In this document: positions 7,508 to 16,070 of the stretch, piece by piece
How the letters are laid out: every line of letters starts with the position of its first letter
Numbering within the stretch: the first letter of the stretch is position 1
Assembly: GCF_000321025.1 (NCBI RefSeq)
Contig: NZ_HE610718.1
Span: 164,266-225,513, forward strand
DNA from: Peptoniphilus senegalensis JC140
Lineage (GTDB): Bacteria; Bacillota; Clostridia; Tissierellales; Peptoniphilaceae
Length of the DNA stretch: 61,248 bases
Direction of reading: 5' to 3'
Translations under genes and position numbers: made by a program
Notes under the pieces: model-generated
What the model was told of the DNA's origin: nothing
What the model saw: the letters and a program-made list of their open reading frames with translations, nothing else
Databases searched by the model: none

Positions 7508-10155
7508 AGATTTTTTTCAACCTTTGCAATTTGTGCTTCCACTGTCTTTAAGATCTCTTCGTACTTTGTAACTTTTTCTTTTTCTTCTTCAATTAATTTT
7601 TCTGGAGCCTTTGCTACAAAACCTTGATTAGATAATTTACCCTTGGCTCTTTTTAGTTCAGCTTCTGCATCTTTCTTGTCTTTTTGAAGTCTTTTTAATT
7701 CCTTTTCAAAGTCCACAAGTTCCTTTAATGGAAGTTGAATTTCTGCTTTGTCGAGAACTATAGCAATATTTTCTGAATTTTTTCTGCCTTCATCATCAGT
7801 TACTTCAACGGAATTTGAATAGCCAAGGCTTAATAAAAGTCCCTTCATTTCTTCAAAAATTTCCTTTATCTCTTCATCTTTAGTGTAGACAAGAGTGTTG
7901 GATTTTTTTGAATTTTCGATGTTCATTTCACTTCTTGCATTTCTAATTTCACGAATTGCATTTTCAATGTATTCTGTGGCTCTCTCTTCCTTTTCAAAGA
8001 CAAGTTCTTCCTTATATTCTGGCCATTTAGAAACAATTAGGGCATCTTCTCTATTAGGTAGGGCTTGCCAAATTTCTTCTGTGATATACGGCATAAATGG
8101 ATGAAGAAGTTTCAAAATATTTTCTAGAGCATAAAGTAAAACTTTTACTGTGTTAATTTTTTCTTCAAGATTATCAGAATATAAAACTGGTTTAACAATT
8201 TCAATGTACCAGTCGCAGAAATCAGACCAGATAAAGTCGTAAATGTCATCTGCTGCAAGTCCAATGTCATATTTTTCTATTTTTTCTGTAATTTGTTTTA
8301 TAACTTTTTGTAATTTTGAAAGAATCCACTTGTCTTCGTAGTGAAGTTTTTCCAAATCAAAGTTGGAATCTGTAATTTCATCAGACATATTCATCATGAG
8401 AAATCTTGTTGCATTCCAAAGTTTGTTGGCAAAGTTTCTGTTGGCTTCAACTCTTTTTGTGTAAAATCTCATATCATTGCCTGGTGTATTTCCAGTTACA
8501 AGTGTAAATCTAAGGGCGTCAGCACCGTAGTCTCTTATGATGTCAAGTGGGTCGATTCCATTGCCAAGAGATTTTGACATTTTTCTTCCTTGGTCATCTC
8601 TTACAAGTCCATTTAAAAGTACATCTTTAAAAGGAAGCTTGCCCGTTTGTTCAAGGGCAGAGAAGACCATTCTTATTACCCAGAAGAAAATTATATCGTA
8701 GCCAGTTACAAGTACATTTGTTGGATAAAAATATTCGTATTCAGGAGTTTTTTCTGGCCAACCCATTGTTGAGAAAGGCCAAAGGGCAGATGAAAACCAA
8801 GTGTCTAATGTATCTTCGTCTTGAGTGTAAGTCTTGCCTTCATGTCCCTTTGTATTTGTTGGGTCAGTTTTTGAAATCACAATTTCATCGTCAGAGTCAG
8901 AATACCAAACTGGAAGTCTGTGTCCCCACCATAATTGTCTTGAAATATTCCAATCACGGATATTTTCTAGCCAATTTTCATAAATTTTTCCAAATCTTTC
9001 AGGAATTATGTTGAGGTTACCCTTTCTATATTCTTCAAGAGCTGGCTTGGCAAGTGGCGCCATCTTTACGAACCATTGTTTTGAAATTAGTGGCTCAATT
9101 ACCGTCTTACATCTTTCGCAGTGACCAACAGCGTTGTGGTGGTGCTTCTTGCCAATGTAGCAGCCAAGCTTTTCAAAGTCTTCTATGATTTTCTTTCTAG
9201 CTTCGTATCTTTCCATGCTAGCATAGTCGCCTGCATTTTCATTTAAGTATCCCTTGCCGTCCATGATTACAAGTTGACCAAGATTGTGGCGTCCGCCAAC
9301 TTCAAAGTCATTAGGGTCATGAGATGGAGTGATCTTTACTGCACCAGAGCCAAAGTCCATTTCAACGTAATCGTCTGCAATAATTGGAATTTTTTTGTTG
9401 CCCATTACTGGAATCATTACATATTCGCCAACTAGGTCAGTATATCTTTCGTCATTAGGGTTTACTGCAATGGCAAGGTCTCCAGGTATTGTCTCTGGTC
9501 TTGTAGTTGCAATTTCAATTCCACCTTCTCTATCTGCAAAAGGATATTTGAAGTACCAGATGTTTCCATCACTTTCAACGTGCTCAACTTCTGCATCAGA
9601 GATTGAAGTTTCGCAAGATGGACACCAGTTTATAATTCTGTTGCCACGATAAATTAATCCCTTTTCATAAAGCTCTATAAAAACTTCTTCTACTGCATTG
9701 GATAAATTTTCGTCAAGAGTAAAACTTTGTCTTGACCAGTCGCAGGAAATCCCAAGTTTTTTAAGTTGATTTACAATATTTCCACCGTATTCATGAGTCC
9801 ATTCCCAAGCTTTCTCCAAGAATTTTTCTCTTCCAATATCTTCCTTGTCTATGCCTTCTCTTCTAAGTTTTTCTACAACTTTTGCTTCAGTGGAAATAGA
9901 TGCGTGGTCAGTGCCTGGAATCCAAAGTGCAGAGTAGCCTTGCATTCTCTTTGTCCTAATTAAGACATCTTGAATTGTGTTATTAAGAGCGTGACCCATG
10001 TGAAGGTTGCCAGTTACATTTGGAGGTGGCATTACAATGGAGTAAGGTTTTTTATTTTCATCAACCTCTGCTCTAAAATAATTATTTTCCATCCAATAGT
10101 CATAAATTTTCTCTTCAAAATCCTTTGGATCATAAGTTTTGTTTAAGTCTTTCAT
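7504..10155 (-). CDS. valS: Valyl-tRNA synthetase
   Basis: Charges tRNA-Val. 883 residues, full length. The HIGH motif is PPPNVTGNLHMGHAL (about 43-57), the KMSKS motif is GRKMSKSLGNG (about 530-540), there is a large editing domain between them, and the C-terminal coiled coil (about 815-883) typical of ValS is rich in Lys/Glu. A Cys pair region ISDAEVEHVE/CPSCETS lies in the expected insert. Ribosome site GAGGAAAA. The upstream leader carries a T-box, so transcription responds to uncharged tRNA-Val. Confidence 0.97.
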   Translation of the reverse strand: MKDLNKTYDPKDFEEKIYDYWMENNYFRAEVDENKKPYSIVMPPPNVTGNLHMGHALNNTIQDVLIRTKRMQGYSALWIPGTDHASISTEAKVVEKLRREGIDKEDIGREKFLEKAWEWTHEYGGNIVNQLKKLGISCDWSRQSFTLDENLSNAVEEVFIELYEKGLIYRGNRIINWCPSCETSISDAEVEHVESDGNIWYFKYPFADREGGIEIATTRPETIPGDLAIAVNPNDERYTDLVGEYVMIPVMGNKKIPIIADDYVEMDFGSGAVKITPSHDPNDFEVGGRHNLGQLVIMDGKGYLNENAGDYASMERYEARKKIIEDFEKLGCYIGKKHHHNAVGHCERCKTVIEPLISKQWFVKMAPLAKPALEEYRKGNLNIIPERFGKIYENWLENIRDWNISRQLWWGHRLPVWYSDSDDEIVISKTDPTNTKGHEGKTYTQDEDTLDTWFSSALWPFSTMGWPEKTPEYEYFYPTNVLVTGYDIIFFWVIRMVFSALEQTGKLPFKDVLLNGLVRDDQGRKMSKSLGNGIDPLDIIRDYGADALRFTLVTGNTPGNDMRFYTKRVEANRNFANKLWNATRFLMMNMSDEITDSNFDLEKLHYEDKWILSKLQKVIKQITEKIEKYDIGLAADDIYDFIWSDFCDWYIEIVKPVLYSDNLEEKINTVKVLLYALENILKLLHPFMPYITEEIWQALPNREDALIVSKWPEYKEELVFEKEERATEYIENAIREIRNARSEMNIENSKKSNTLVYTKDEEIKEIFEEMKGLLLSLGYSNSVEVTDDEGRKNSENIAIVLDKAEIQLPLKELVDFEKELKRLQKDKKDAEAELKRAKGKLSNQGFVAKAPEKLIEEEKEKVTKYEEILKTVEAQIAKVEKNL

Positions 10156-10204
10156 TTTTCCTCCTCATAATTTATATTTTGTATATTTTTTATAATTTAA
10201 AAAT

Positions 10205-10405
10205 AAAAAGCGTCCTCCATCCCTAAGGACGAAAGACGCGGTACCACCTTAATTTTTATTTTTCAATAAACACTTTAAAATCTTTAACGAGATAAGTCGT
10301 CTCTGGCTACTTCTTTCACCAAAGAAGCAAAAAAGCTACAATTGTAAAGTTTATAAAGACCTCTCAGCAAATGGTCTCTCTCTAAATATAAATTATTACA
10401 ATCCT
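10205..10405 (-). promoter_or_regulatory. T-box riboswitch leader of valS-folC
   Basis: On the minus strand the canonical T-box sequence AAGGTGGTACCGCG (plus-strand 10237-10250) binds the NCCA end of uncharged tRNA. It overlaps a terminator whose stem GCGTCTTTC/GGAGGACGC and T run lie at 10205-10241, about 50 bases before valS. Upstream stems with the GAGAGACC...GCTGAGAGGTC and GCTTCTTT...AAAGAAGTAGC elements make up the Stem I region. GTA at 10308-10310 is a candidate valine specifier, but I could not place the specifier loop with certainty; valine specificity is inferred from valS. Confidence 0.93.
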
Positions 10406-10423
10406 CTTTTTTATTGCTTGTTT

Positions 10424-10720
10424 TTATTTTGATTTAGTATAAATCTGTGTTGGACCATCTGCTCCACCAATAATTACTATACCTTTATCTTTGTCATTGT
10501 TTTCTTTCTTTTCAGTATAAATCTGTGTCGGACCGTCTGCCCCACCAATTATTTCTATACCCTTATCTTTGTCAGTCTTTTTATTTGTTTCTGTATAGAT
10601 TTGAGTTGGACCGTCTGCTCCACCAATTATTCCAATAGCTCCAGCTTCATTAGCATTATATCCATATAAGACTCCTGCACCTATTAAGTTAATGGCTACT
10701 ACAATTATTATTTTATTCAT
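10424..10720 (-). CDS. Exported/anchored small protein of three IIGGADGPTQIYT repeats
   Basis: 98 residues: a hydrophobic N-terminal segment (residues 3-20), then three copies of IIGGADGPTQIYT at residues 31-43, 57-69 and 83-95, a period of exactly 26, joined by charged linkers rich in Lys/Asp/Glu/Asn (each ending DKDKGI). IIGGADGPT is the signature region of the beta subunit of Na+-translocating decarboxylases (OadB/GcdB/MmdD), where it forms part of the membrane Na+ site, but the rest of that subunit is absent. A strong ribosome site GGGAGGTG precedes ATG. It lies between trpS and the valS leader, same strand. Function unknown. Confidence 0.8.
   Translation of the reverse strand: MNKIIIVVAINLIGAGVLYGYNANEAGAIGIIGGADGPTQIYTETNKKTDKDKGIEIIGGADGPTQIYTEKKENNDKDKGIVIIGGADGPTQIYTKSK
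10436..10630 (-). repeat. Three 78-bp-period coding repeats (IIGGADGPTQIYT)
   Basis: The 39-base repeat cores are at 10592-10630, 10514-10552 and 10436-10474. They are highly similar in DNA as well as protein, spaced exactly 78 bases apart. Confidence 0.9.
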
Positions 10721-10783
10721 AGGACACCTCCCAATTTATATAAAAGATACCACAAAAGTCCTTTTAAATCAATATAAATTCCA

Positions 10784-11776
10784 TTATCTAGGGATAAATC
10801 CAACTTTTTTATAAACTTTTCTTAAAGTTTTGTTGGCAAGGTAGGATGCCTTTTCTGCTCCTTCTTTGTAAACAGATTCAAGGTAGGCCTTGTCATCTCT
10901 GATTTCTTTAAATCTTTGGCGAAGTGGTCTTAGTCCTTCAACTACAACTTCCCCCAAGTCTTCCTTAAATTCTCCGTAACCAAGATTTTCGTATTTCTTT
11001 ACAATTTCTTCTGGACTCATGCCGGAGAAGGAAGCGTGAATATTGATTAAGTTCTTTAGTCCAGCTTGTTCATCAGAATACCTAAACTCGCCAGATGAAT
11101 CAGTTACTGCTCTTTTTATTTTCTTTCTAGTATCATCTTCTGAATCTAAAATTAAAATAAAGGAGTCTTTATTTGCATCGGACTTAGACATTTTTGAAGA
11201 TGGATCTTTAAGAGACATAATTCTCGCTCCAACCTTTGGCGTCAAAATTTCTGGAATTGTAAAAGTTTCAGAGTATCTTGAATTAAATCTTTGAGCAAGA
11301 TCTCTTGTAATTTCAATATGTTGCTTTTGGTCTTCGCCTACTGGCACATAAGACGTATTGTAAAGCAAAATATCTGCCGCCATTAAGACTGGATAATTAA
11401 GTAGTCCTGCTTGGACATCAGTGTATTTTTTTGCCTTATCCTTAAACTGTGTCATCCTTTGAAGTTGACCAAGACCTGTCATTGTATTTAGAACCCAGCC
11501 AAGTTCAGCGTGAGCTGGCACATGAGATTGAATATAAATTATTGACTTCTTTGGGTCAAGACCTGCTGCAAGGTAAAGAGCAAGGACATCAAGGGTGTTC
11601 TTCCTCAAGTCCTTTGGCTCTTGTGCCACAGTTATTGCGTGCATGTCAACTATGCAATATAGGCAGTTGTATTCGTCTTGAAGTCCAATAAAGTTCTTTA
11701 AAGCTCCAATATAATTTCCAATAGTTAGGGAACCTGAAGGTTGAATTCCAGAGTAAACTATTTTTTTCTCATCCAT
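10784..11776 (-). CDS. trpS: Tryptophanyl-tRNA synthetase
   Basis: Charges tRNA-Trp. 330 residues, normal for the short bacterial form. The class I signature PSGSLTIGNYIGAL is at about 13-26 (TIGN in place of HIGH) and KMSKSD at about 194-199; GEDQKQHIE (about 147-155) is the Trp-enzyme tRNA/adenylate motif. Its start overlaps the end of the CPBP protease gene by 8 bases. No Trp T-box is visible in front of the mtaD-CPBP-trpS operon. Confidence 0.97.
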   Translation of the reverse strand: MDEKKIVYSGIQPSGSLTIGNYIGALKNFIGLQDEYNCLYCIVDMHAITVAQEPKDLRKNTLDVLALYLAAGLDPKKSIIYIQSHVPAHAELGWVLNTMTGLGQLQRMTQFKDKAKKYTDVQAGLLNYPVLMAADILLYNTSYVPVGEDQKQHIEITRDLAQRFNSRYSETFTIPEILTPKVGARIMSLKDPSSKMSKSDANKDSFILILDSEDDTRKKIKRAVTDSSGEFRYSDEQAGLKNLINIHASFSGMSPEEIVKKYENLGYGEFKEDLGEVVVEGLRPLRQRFKEIRDDKAYLESVYKEGAEKASYLANKTLRKVYKKVGFIPR

Positions 11777-12629
11777 TTTTTACTTCCTTTCTTCTTTCTA
11801 AATAACATATAATGATAATGCTTATGATTTCAATAAAAGTTACTACTATACTGCCCTCTGGCCCATAAGCTTTGTCATAGAGAGCATAATTTAAAATTTT
11901 AAAATTAAGTAGGCTGTCAAAGCCACTAAAGCCACTTACATTTAAGCCATAAATCATCGCCATGGAAAAGTTCCAGCCTGCGTGAACTCCAGAAGTCAAC
12001 ATGATATTGTCTGTGTAAAATAATAATTTTGCAAAAAATATTCCCACTAATATTGTGTTTAGGGTGGATAGAATTGTTACCCCTTCGTTGCCAAGGTGCA
12101 AAAGTCCAAAGAAAATTGATGGCAAAATTATTGCAATTTTCTTTCCATATTTATCAAATAAGGCTCTTGTTAAAAGACCTCTCACCAAAACTTCTTCTGA
12201 TGTTGATTGAATGAAAAATCCAACAAAGTACCCTAAGAAAATTAAATTAAGATTTCCAAGATTAATTCCATCATATCCAAGAACTCCTCTTCCTAAATCT
12301 ACAAGTACATAAAGAGAAATTTGCAAAAATCCAAAAAATAAGCCAAGAGCAATGTTTTTTGCAAGCTTATCTTTTTTGAAATAGATGTAGTCAAATTTCT
12401 TCTTTAAAATAAATTTCACAAATAATATTGCTGCCGAAATTTGTCCCGTTGTTCCTAATAACATGACAAGATTAGCATTTTTATAATCACTTTTAAAATG
12501 AGTTTGTCCATAAAATATTAGTGAAAATAAAAGCAAGGCTCCACCAGTTAGTAGAGCTATTCCCACAAGTAAAATTATTATTTTTAAAATAACTTTAAAA
12601 ATCTCTTTAATATTAAGTTTTTCTCTCAT
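11769..12629 (-). CDS. CPBP-family intramembrane protease
   Basis: 286 residues with about eight membrane segments. The family motifs are present: EEVLVRGLL (about 143-151, the catalytic Glu-Glu and Arg) and FGLLHLGNE (about 173-181, the His), followed by a third motif HAGWNF (about 220-225). CPBP proteins (Abi/CAAX-like) cleave membrane peptides; some give bacteriocin self-immunity. Here it sits between an amidohydrolase gene (6-base gap) and trpS (8-base overlap), which says little about its substrate. Confidence 0.85.
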   Translation of the reverse strand: MREKLNIKEIFKVILKIIILLVGIALLTGGALLLFSLIFYGQTHFKSDYKNANLVMLLGTTGQISAAILFVKFILKKKFDYIYFKKDKLAKNIALGLFFGFLQISLYVLVDLGRGVLGYDGINLGNLNLIFLGYFVGFFIQSTSEEVLVRGLLTRALFDKYGKKIAIILPSIFFGLLHLGNEGVTILSTLNTILVGIFFAKLLFYTDNIMLTSGVHAGWNFSMAMIYGLNVSGFSGFDSLLNFKILNYALYDKAYGPEGSIVVTFIEIISIIIICYLERRKEVKNG

Positions 12630-12635
12630 AAATTT

Positions 12636-13919
12636 TTATCTTACCTTTATATCTTCCCATCTCTTATTTACAATATCTCTAACTTTTTTCTCATCTACAT
12701 TAACAAGTTTTCTATCTCTCATTATAAATTTTCCATCGCAAATTACTGACTCCACATCGGATGAGTTTGCTGAATAGACAAGGGCTGAGATTAGATTATT
12801 TTTAGGTGTAAAGGAATTTGAATTTAAGTCAAAAATTGTAAGGTCTGCCATATAATCTTCCTTTATTAGCCCAAGTTTTTCAAAGCCAAGTGCCTCTGCT
12901 CCATTAATTGTTGCCATTTTTAAAATTTCAATTGCAGGCACAGCTTTTTCATTCATAGTAACAGCCTTGTTGACAATGCCACCTATGTGCATTTCTTCTA
13001 CAAAATCTTGGTTGTTGTTTGATGAGTCGCCATCAGTTCCCATCGCCAATTTAATATTATTCTTTAACATTTTATCCACTGGAGTAAAGCCGCTGGCAAG
13101 TTTTAAGTTTGAACTAGGATTATACACTGGGTAGAATTTTTTATTTTTTACAAGTTCAATTTCTTCATCAGTTATGTGAACGCAGTGAGCTGCAATTATT
13201 TGGCTATCAAGTAGTCCAAGTGAATTTACATATTCTATTGGCGTCATGCCATATTCTTTTTTTGAATTCTCCACTTCTGTAAGAGTTTCAGATAAGTGAA
13301 TGTGAATTATATTATCATACAACTTTTTAGCATTCTCAGAAATTTCTTTTAAAAACTCTGTAGAACAAGTGTAAATCGCATGAGGTGCAGGCACAACTCT
13401 TATTCTGCCATCACTTCTGTTGTGATAATTGTTATAAAGTGCATCAAACTCTTGTAACTTTTCTTCGCCCTTGCCATCTACATCTGTCATGCCACGAGTT
13501 AAGACTCCACGGATTCCAGATTCAAGAGCTGCGTCGCCTACTCTATCCATTTCATAATACATATCACAAAAAGTTGTCACACCAGACTTTATGTTTTCTA
13601 TAATAGAAAGCATTGATGACCAATATATGTCTTCCGCATTGAGTTTTGCCTCAATTGGCCAAATTTCATTTTTAAGCCAGTCCATAAGTGCCAAGTCATC
13701 GGCATAATTTCTAAAATAAGACATGCCAAGATGAGTGTGAGCATTGACAAAGCCTGGTGTCAAAAGTTTATTTTCTCCATCAAGAACTTGATCTGCATCT
13801 ATTTTCAAATTTTCTCCGATTCTTTTTATTTTATTTTCCTCAATAAAAATATCAGCATTGTCAATAATTTTTTCCTTTTCTATATCTAAATAAGAAATAT
13901 TTTTTATAAGTATGCTCAT
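12636..13919 (-). CDS. mtaD: 5-methylthioadenosine / S-adenosylhomocysteine / 5'-deoxyadenosine deaminase
   Basis: Zinc amidohydrolase, 427 residues, that deaminates the adenine of SAM by-products. Metal ligands are visible: NAHTHLGMSYF (HxH, about 60-70), a His in HIHLSET (about 209-215), AHCVH (about 243-247) and the Asp in MGTDGDSSNNN (about 293-303). The NNN ending is typical for MTA/SAH deaminases rather than cytosine or guanine deaminases. It would also suit clearance of 5'-deoxyadenosine from radical-SAM enzymes such as the activase encoded at 44117-45034; that link is inference. Confidence 0.88.
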   Translation of the reverse strand: MSILIKNISYLDIEKEKIIDNADIFIEENKIKRIGENLKIDADQVLDGENKLLTPGFVNAHTHLGMSYFRNYADDLALMDWLKNEIWPIEAKLNAEDIYWSSMLSIIENIKSGVTTFCDMYYEMDRVGDAALESGIRGVLTRGMTDVDGKGEEKLQEFDALYNNYHNRSDGRIRVVPAPHAIYTCSTEFLKEISENAKKLYDNIIHIHLSETLTEVENSKKEYGMTPIEYVNSLGLLDSQIIAAHCVHITDEEIELVKNKKFYPVYNPSSNLKLASGFTPVDKMLKNNIKLAMGTDGDSSNNNQDFVEEMHIGGIVNKAVTMNEKAVPAIEILKMATINGAEALGFEKLGLIKEDYMADLTIFDLNSNSFTPKNNLISALVYSANSSDVESVICDGKFIMRDRKLVNVDEKKVRDIVNKRWEDIKVR

Positions 13920-13947
13920 AATCCCTCCAATAGTATTATTTAGTATT

Positions 13948-13977
13948 ATTATAACAAAGATTGAAAAATTTTTTCAA
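13948..13977 (-). promoter_or_regulatory. Sigma-A promoter of mtaD-CPBP-trpS
   Basis: On the minus strand TTGAAA (13972-13977), an 18-base spacer and TATAAT (13948-13953) preceded by TGT (extended -10). A ribosome site GGAGGG precedes the ATG. Confidence 0.75.
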
Positions 13978-14012
13978 ATTATTGAAATTTCTCACTTCAT
14001 TAAAATAAACTT

Positions 14013-14021
14013 TGATATAAT
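14013..14021 (+). promoter_or_regulatory. Extended -10 promoter directly against the yadS-like start codon
   Basis: TGATATAAT (TGnTATAAT) ends 6 bases before ATG at 14028, so the expected transcription start falls on the start codon. No Shine-Dalgarno sequence precedes the ATG. Confidence 0.6.
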
Positions 14022-14027
14022 GAATGC

Positions 14028-14681
14028 ATGAATGGAAATTATTTAGAATTTAATGTGTTTTTCGACATAATTGGCACGATTGCCTTTGCAATTTCTGGTG
14101 CCATACTTGGTTGCAAAAAGAATATGGATATACTTGGTGTAATTGTTTTAGGTCTTGTAACTGCTCTTGGAGGTGGATTTATAAGAGATTTAGTCCTTGG
14201 CATAACTCCACCAAATATGTTTCAAAATTCAACTAACGCTCTTATATCAACTGTATTTTCAATTTTAGTTTTTATATTTTTCTTTTCCAAGAAAAATTTT
14301 TCGAACAAGCACTTGGCTAAAATCATGAATAGCTTTATGGTAATTACAGACACTATTGGCCTTGCATCTTTTACCATAACGGGTATGGCGACGGCAATTT
14401 CTCTAGGTTATGACAATAAGTTTCTTTTGATTTTTGTTGGATCAATTACTGGAGTTGGCGGTGGAATGATTCGTGACATCTTGGCTGGGACTATACCCTT
14501 CATCTTTCGTGAACAAATTTATGCAGGTGCCTGCATAATGGGTGCAGCAATTTTTATTATCGCAAGACACTTTTTGAGTTATCAAATTTCAATGATAATT
14601 TGCTTTTTTTCAGTTTTAATCATTAGACTATTGGCTGTGAAAATGAATTGGAATTTGCCGAGAATATCAAAGGAGGAATAA
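14028..14681 (+). CDS. TRIC/YadS-type membrane channel (two UPF0126 repeats)
   Basis: 217 residues, about seven membrane segments, with the duplicated module of the family: GTIAFAISGAILGCKKNMD with GGGFIRDLVLG in the first half (about 15-65), and a second copy with GLASFTITGMATA and GGGMIRDILAG (about 105-160). Bacterial homologues are trimeric cation (K+) channels of the TRIC superfamily; physiological role uncertain. It runs directly into the thiamine-binding protein gene (1-base gap). The promoter position suggests a leaderless message. Confidence 0.88.
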   Translation: MNGNYLEFNVFFDIIGTIAFAISGAILGCKKNMDILGVIVLGLVTALGGGFIRDLVLGITPPNMFQNSTNALISTVFSILVFIFFFSKKNFSNKHLAKIMNSFMVITDTIGLASFTITGMATAISLGYDNKFLLIFVGSITGVGGGMIRDILAGTIPFIFREQIYAGACIMGAAIFIIARHFLSYQISMIICFFSVLIIRLLAVKMNWNLPRISKEE

Positions 14682-14682
14682 T

Positions 14683-14994
14683 ATGGCAGTAGCAGAATTA
14701 ACACTTGTACCAATTGGAACAGAAAATACATCTGTGAGCAAGTACATAGCTGGTGCTCTTGATGCAATTGGAGAAGTTGAAGGACTAACTTATGAATTAA
14801 ATCCCATGGGCACAGTTATTTCACATGAAGACCTCTCTGTAATTTATGAAGTAATAAGAAAGATGCAAGAGTCTGTTTTTGAAGCTGGAGCAAATAGAGT
14901 TTACTCTGTTGTTAAAATAGATGACAGACGAGACAAGGATTATACTTTTAAGGATAAAGTAAAGTCTGTAAATGAAAAAAGAAAAAATAAATAG
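14683..14994 (+). CDS. MTH1187-family thiamine-binding protein
   Basis: 103 residues matching the small DUF77/MTH1187 ferredoxin-like fold: LTLVPIGTENTSVSKYIAGA at the N-terminus, GLTYELNPMGTVISHE in the middle, and VYSVVKIDDRRDK near the end. Relatives bind thiamine as dimers/tetramers and are thought to buffer or sense it in the cytoplasm. GGAGGAATA ribosome site overlapping the end of the previous gene; followed by a terminator. Last gene of a two-gene operon. Confidence 0.85.
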   Translation: MAVAELTLVPIGTENTSVSKYIAGALDAIGEVEGLTYELNPMGTVISHEDLSVIYEVIRKMQESVFEAGANRVYSVVKIDDRRDKDYTFKDKVKSVNEKRKNK

Positions 14995-15002
14995 GAAAAA
15001 AT

Positions 15003-15030
15003 TAAGCCTCATCAGTGATGGGGCTTTTGA
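15003..15030 (+). terminator. Intrinsic terminator after the thiamine-binding protein
   Basis: Stem AAGCCTCATC / GATGGGGCTT with a 3-base loop, followed by TTTGATAAATTTATTTT; the T tract is imperfect. Confidence 0.65.
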
Positions 15031-15066
15031 TAAATTTATTTTGACTTATAGAATTGAGGAGGAAAT

Positions 15067-16026
15067 ATGTACGAAGGCTTTTTAACTGATGTCAATGGAA
15101 TTAAACTTGGTCACGCAGAAGATAAGCTTGCCTTAACTGGCACAAGCGTAGTCTTGTGTGAAGATGGATTTACGGCAGGAGTTGATGTTCGCGGTGCTGG
15201 ACCTGGCACTCGTGAAACTGATTTATTGAGAGCTGAAAATTTAGTTCAAAAGGTTCACGCAGTTTTTTTAACTGGCGGGTCTGCCTATGGTCTTGATGTT
15301 GGTGGCGGCATCATGAAATACTTGGAAGAAAAAAATGTGGGCTTTGATGTTGGTGTGGGAATTGTTCCCATAGTTCCTGGTGCAGTTTTATTTGACCTTG
15401 CTCTAGGCGACTCAAAAGTTCGACCTGACTTTAATATGGGTTATGCTGCAGCAAAAAATGCAAGTGAAAAAGATGAAACTATGGGAAACTTTGGTGCAGG
15501 ATGTGGCGCAAGCGTTGGAAAAATTCTCGGCAATGACTTTGCCATGAAGTCAGGCGTAGGTCAATCTTCAATAAAAGTTGGCGACCTAGTTGTGTCTTCT
15601 ATCGTAGCCCTAAATGCTCTGGGAGATATTTTTGATTACGAAGCTGGAAAGAGAATCGCAGGAGTTTATGATAGAAAAAATAAAAAATTTTTAGACACCT
15701 GTGCCCTTTACGAAAAGAGTTTAAAGGACTATAATCAATTTAGCCCAGCCAACACAACTATATCTGTGATTGCGACAAATGCAAAGCTAACAAAGGCAAA
15801 CTGTAACAAGATCTCACAAATGGCTCATGATGGTTATGGAAGATCCATTAATCCAGTGCATACCATGAACGATGGAGATACTATTTTTACTCTTGCAAGT
15901 GGCGAAGTAGAAACAGATATAAATTTAGTTGGAATACTTGCTGCAAAAACAATTTCTAGGTCTATTGCAAATGCAATTTATTCAGCAGAAAGTGCAGGTG
16001 GGCTTGTAAGTTATAAGAGCATCTAA
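15067..16026 (+). CDS. P1-family peptidase (DmpA/NylC-like, self-cleaving Ntn hydrolase)
   Basis: 319 residues. The S58/P1 family matures by cleavage before a Thr/Ser in a conserved Asn-Thr-Thr; here the site is in SPANTTISVIATNA (about 237-250). GNFGAGCGASVGK (about 142-154) and the C-terminal AGGLVSYK region also fit. Members cut N-terminal or beta-amino acid amides (DmpA, BapA) or nylon oligomers (NylC). Strong GGAGGAAAT ribosome site. The next two genes concern pantothenate, so an amide of beta-alanine is an attractive but unproven substrate. Confidence 0.88.
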   Translation: MYEGFLTDVNGIKLGHAEDKLALTGTSVVLCEDGFTAGVDVRGAGPGTRETDLLRAENLVQKVHAVFLTGGSAYGLDVGGGIMKYLEEKNVGFDVGVGIVPIVPGAVLFDLALGDSKVRPDFNMGYAAAKNASEKDETMGNFGAGCGASVGKILGNDFAMKSGVGQSSIKVGDLVVSSIVALNALGDIFDYEAGKRIAGVYDRKNKKFLDTCALYEKSLKDYNQFSPANTTISVIATNAKLTKANCNKISQMAHDGYGRSINPVHTMNDGDTIFTLASGEVETDINLVGILAAKTISRSIANAIYSAESAGGLVSYKSI

Positions 16027-16070
16027 TGATGCGTGAAGGGTATCTTAATGAACCCTATCTGGAGGTAAAA

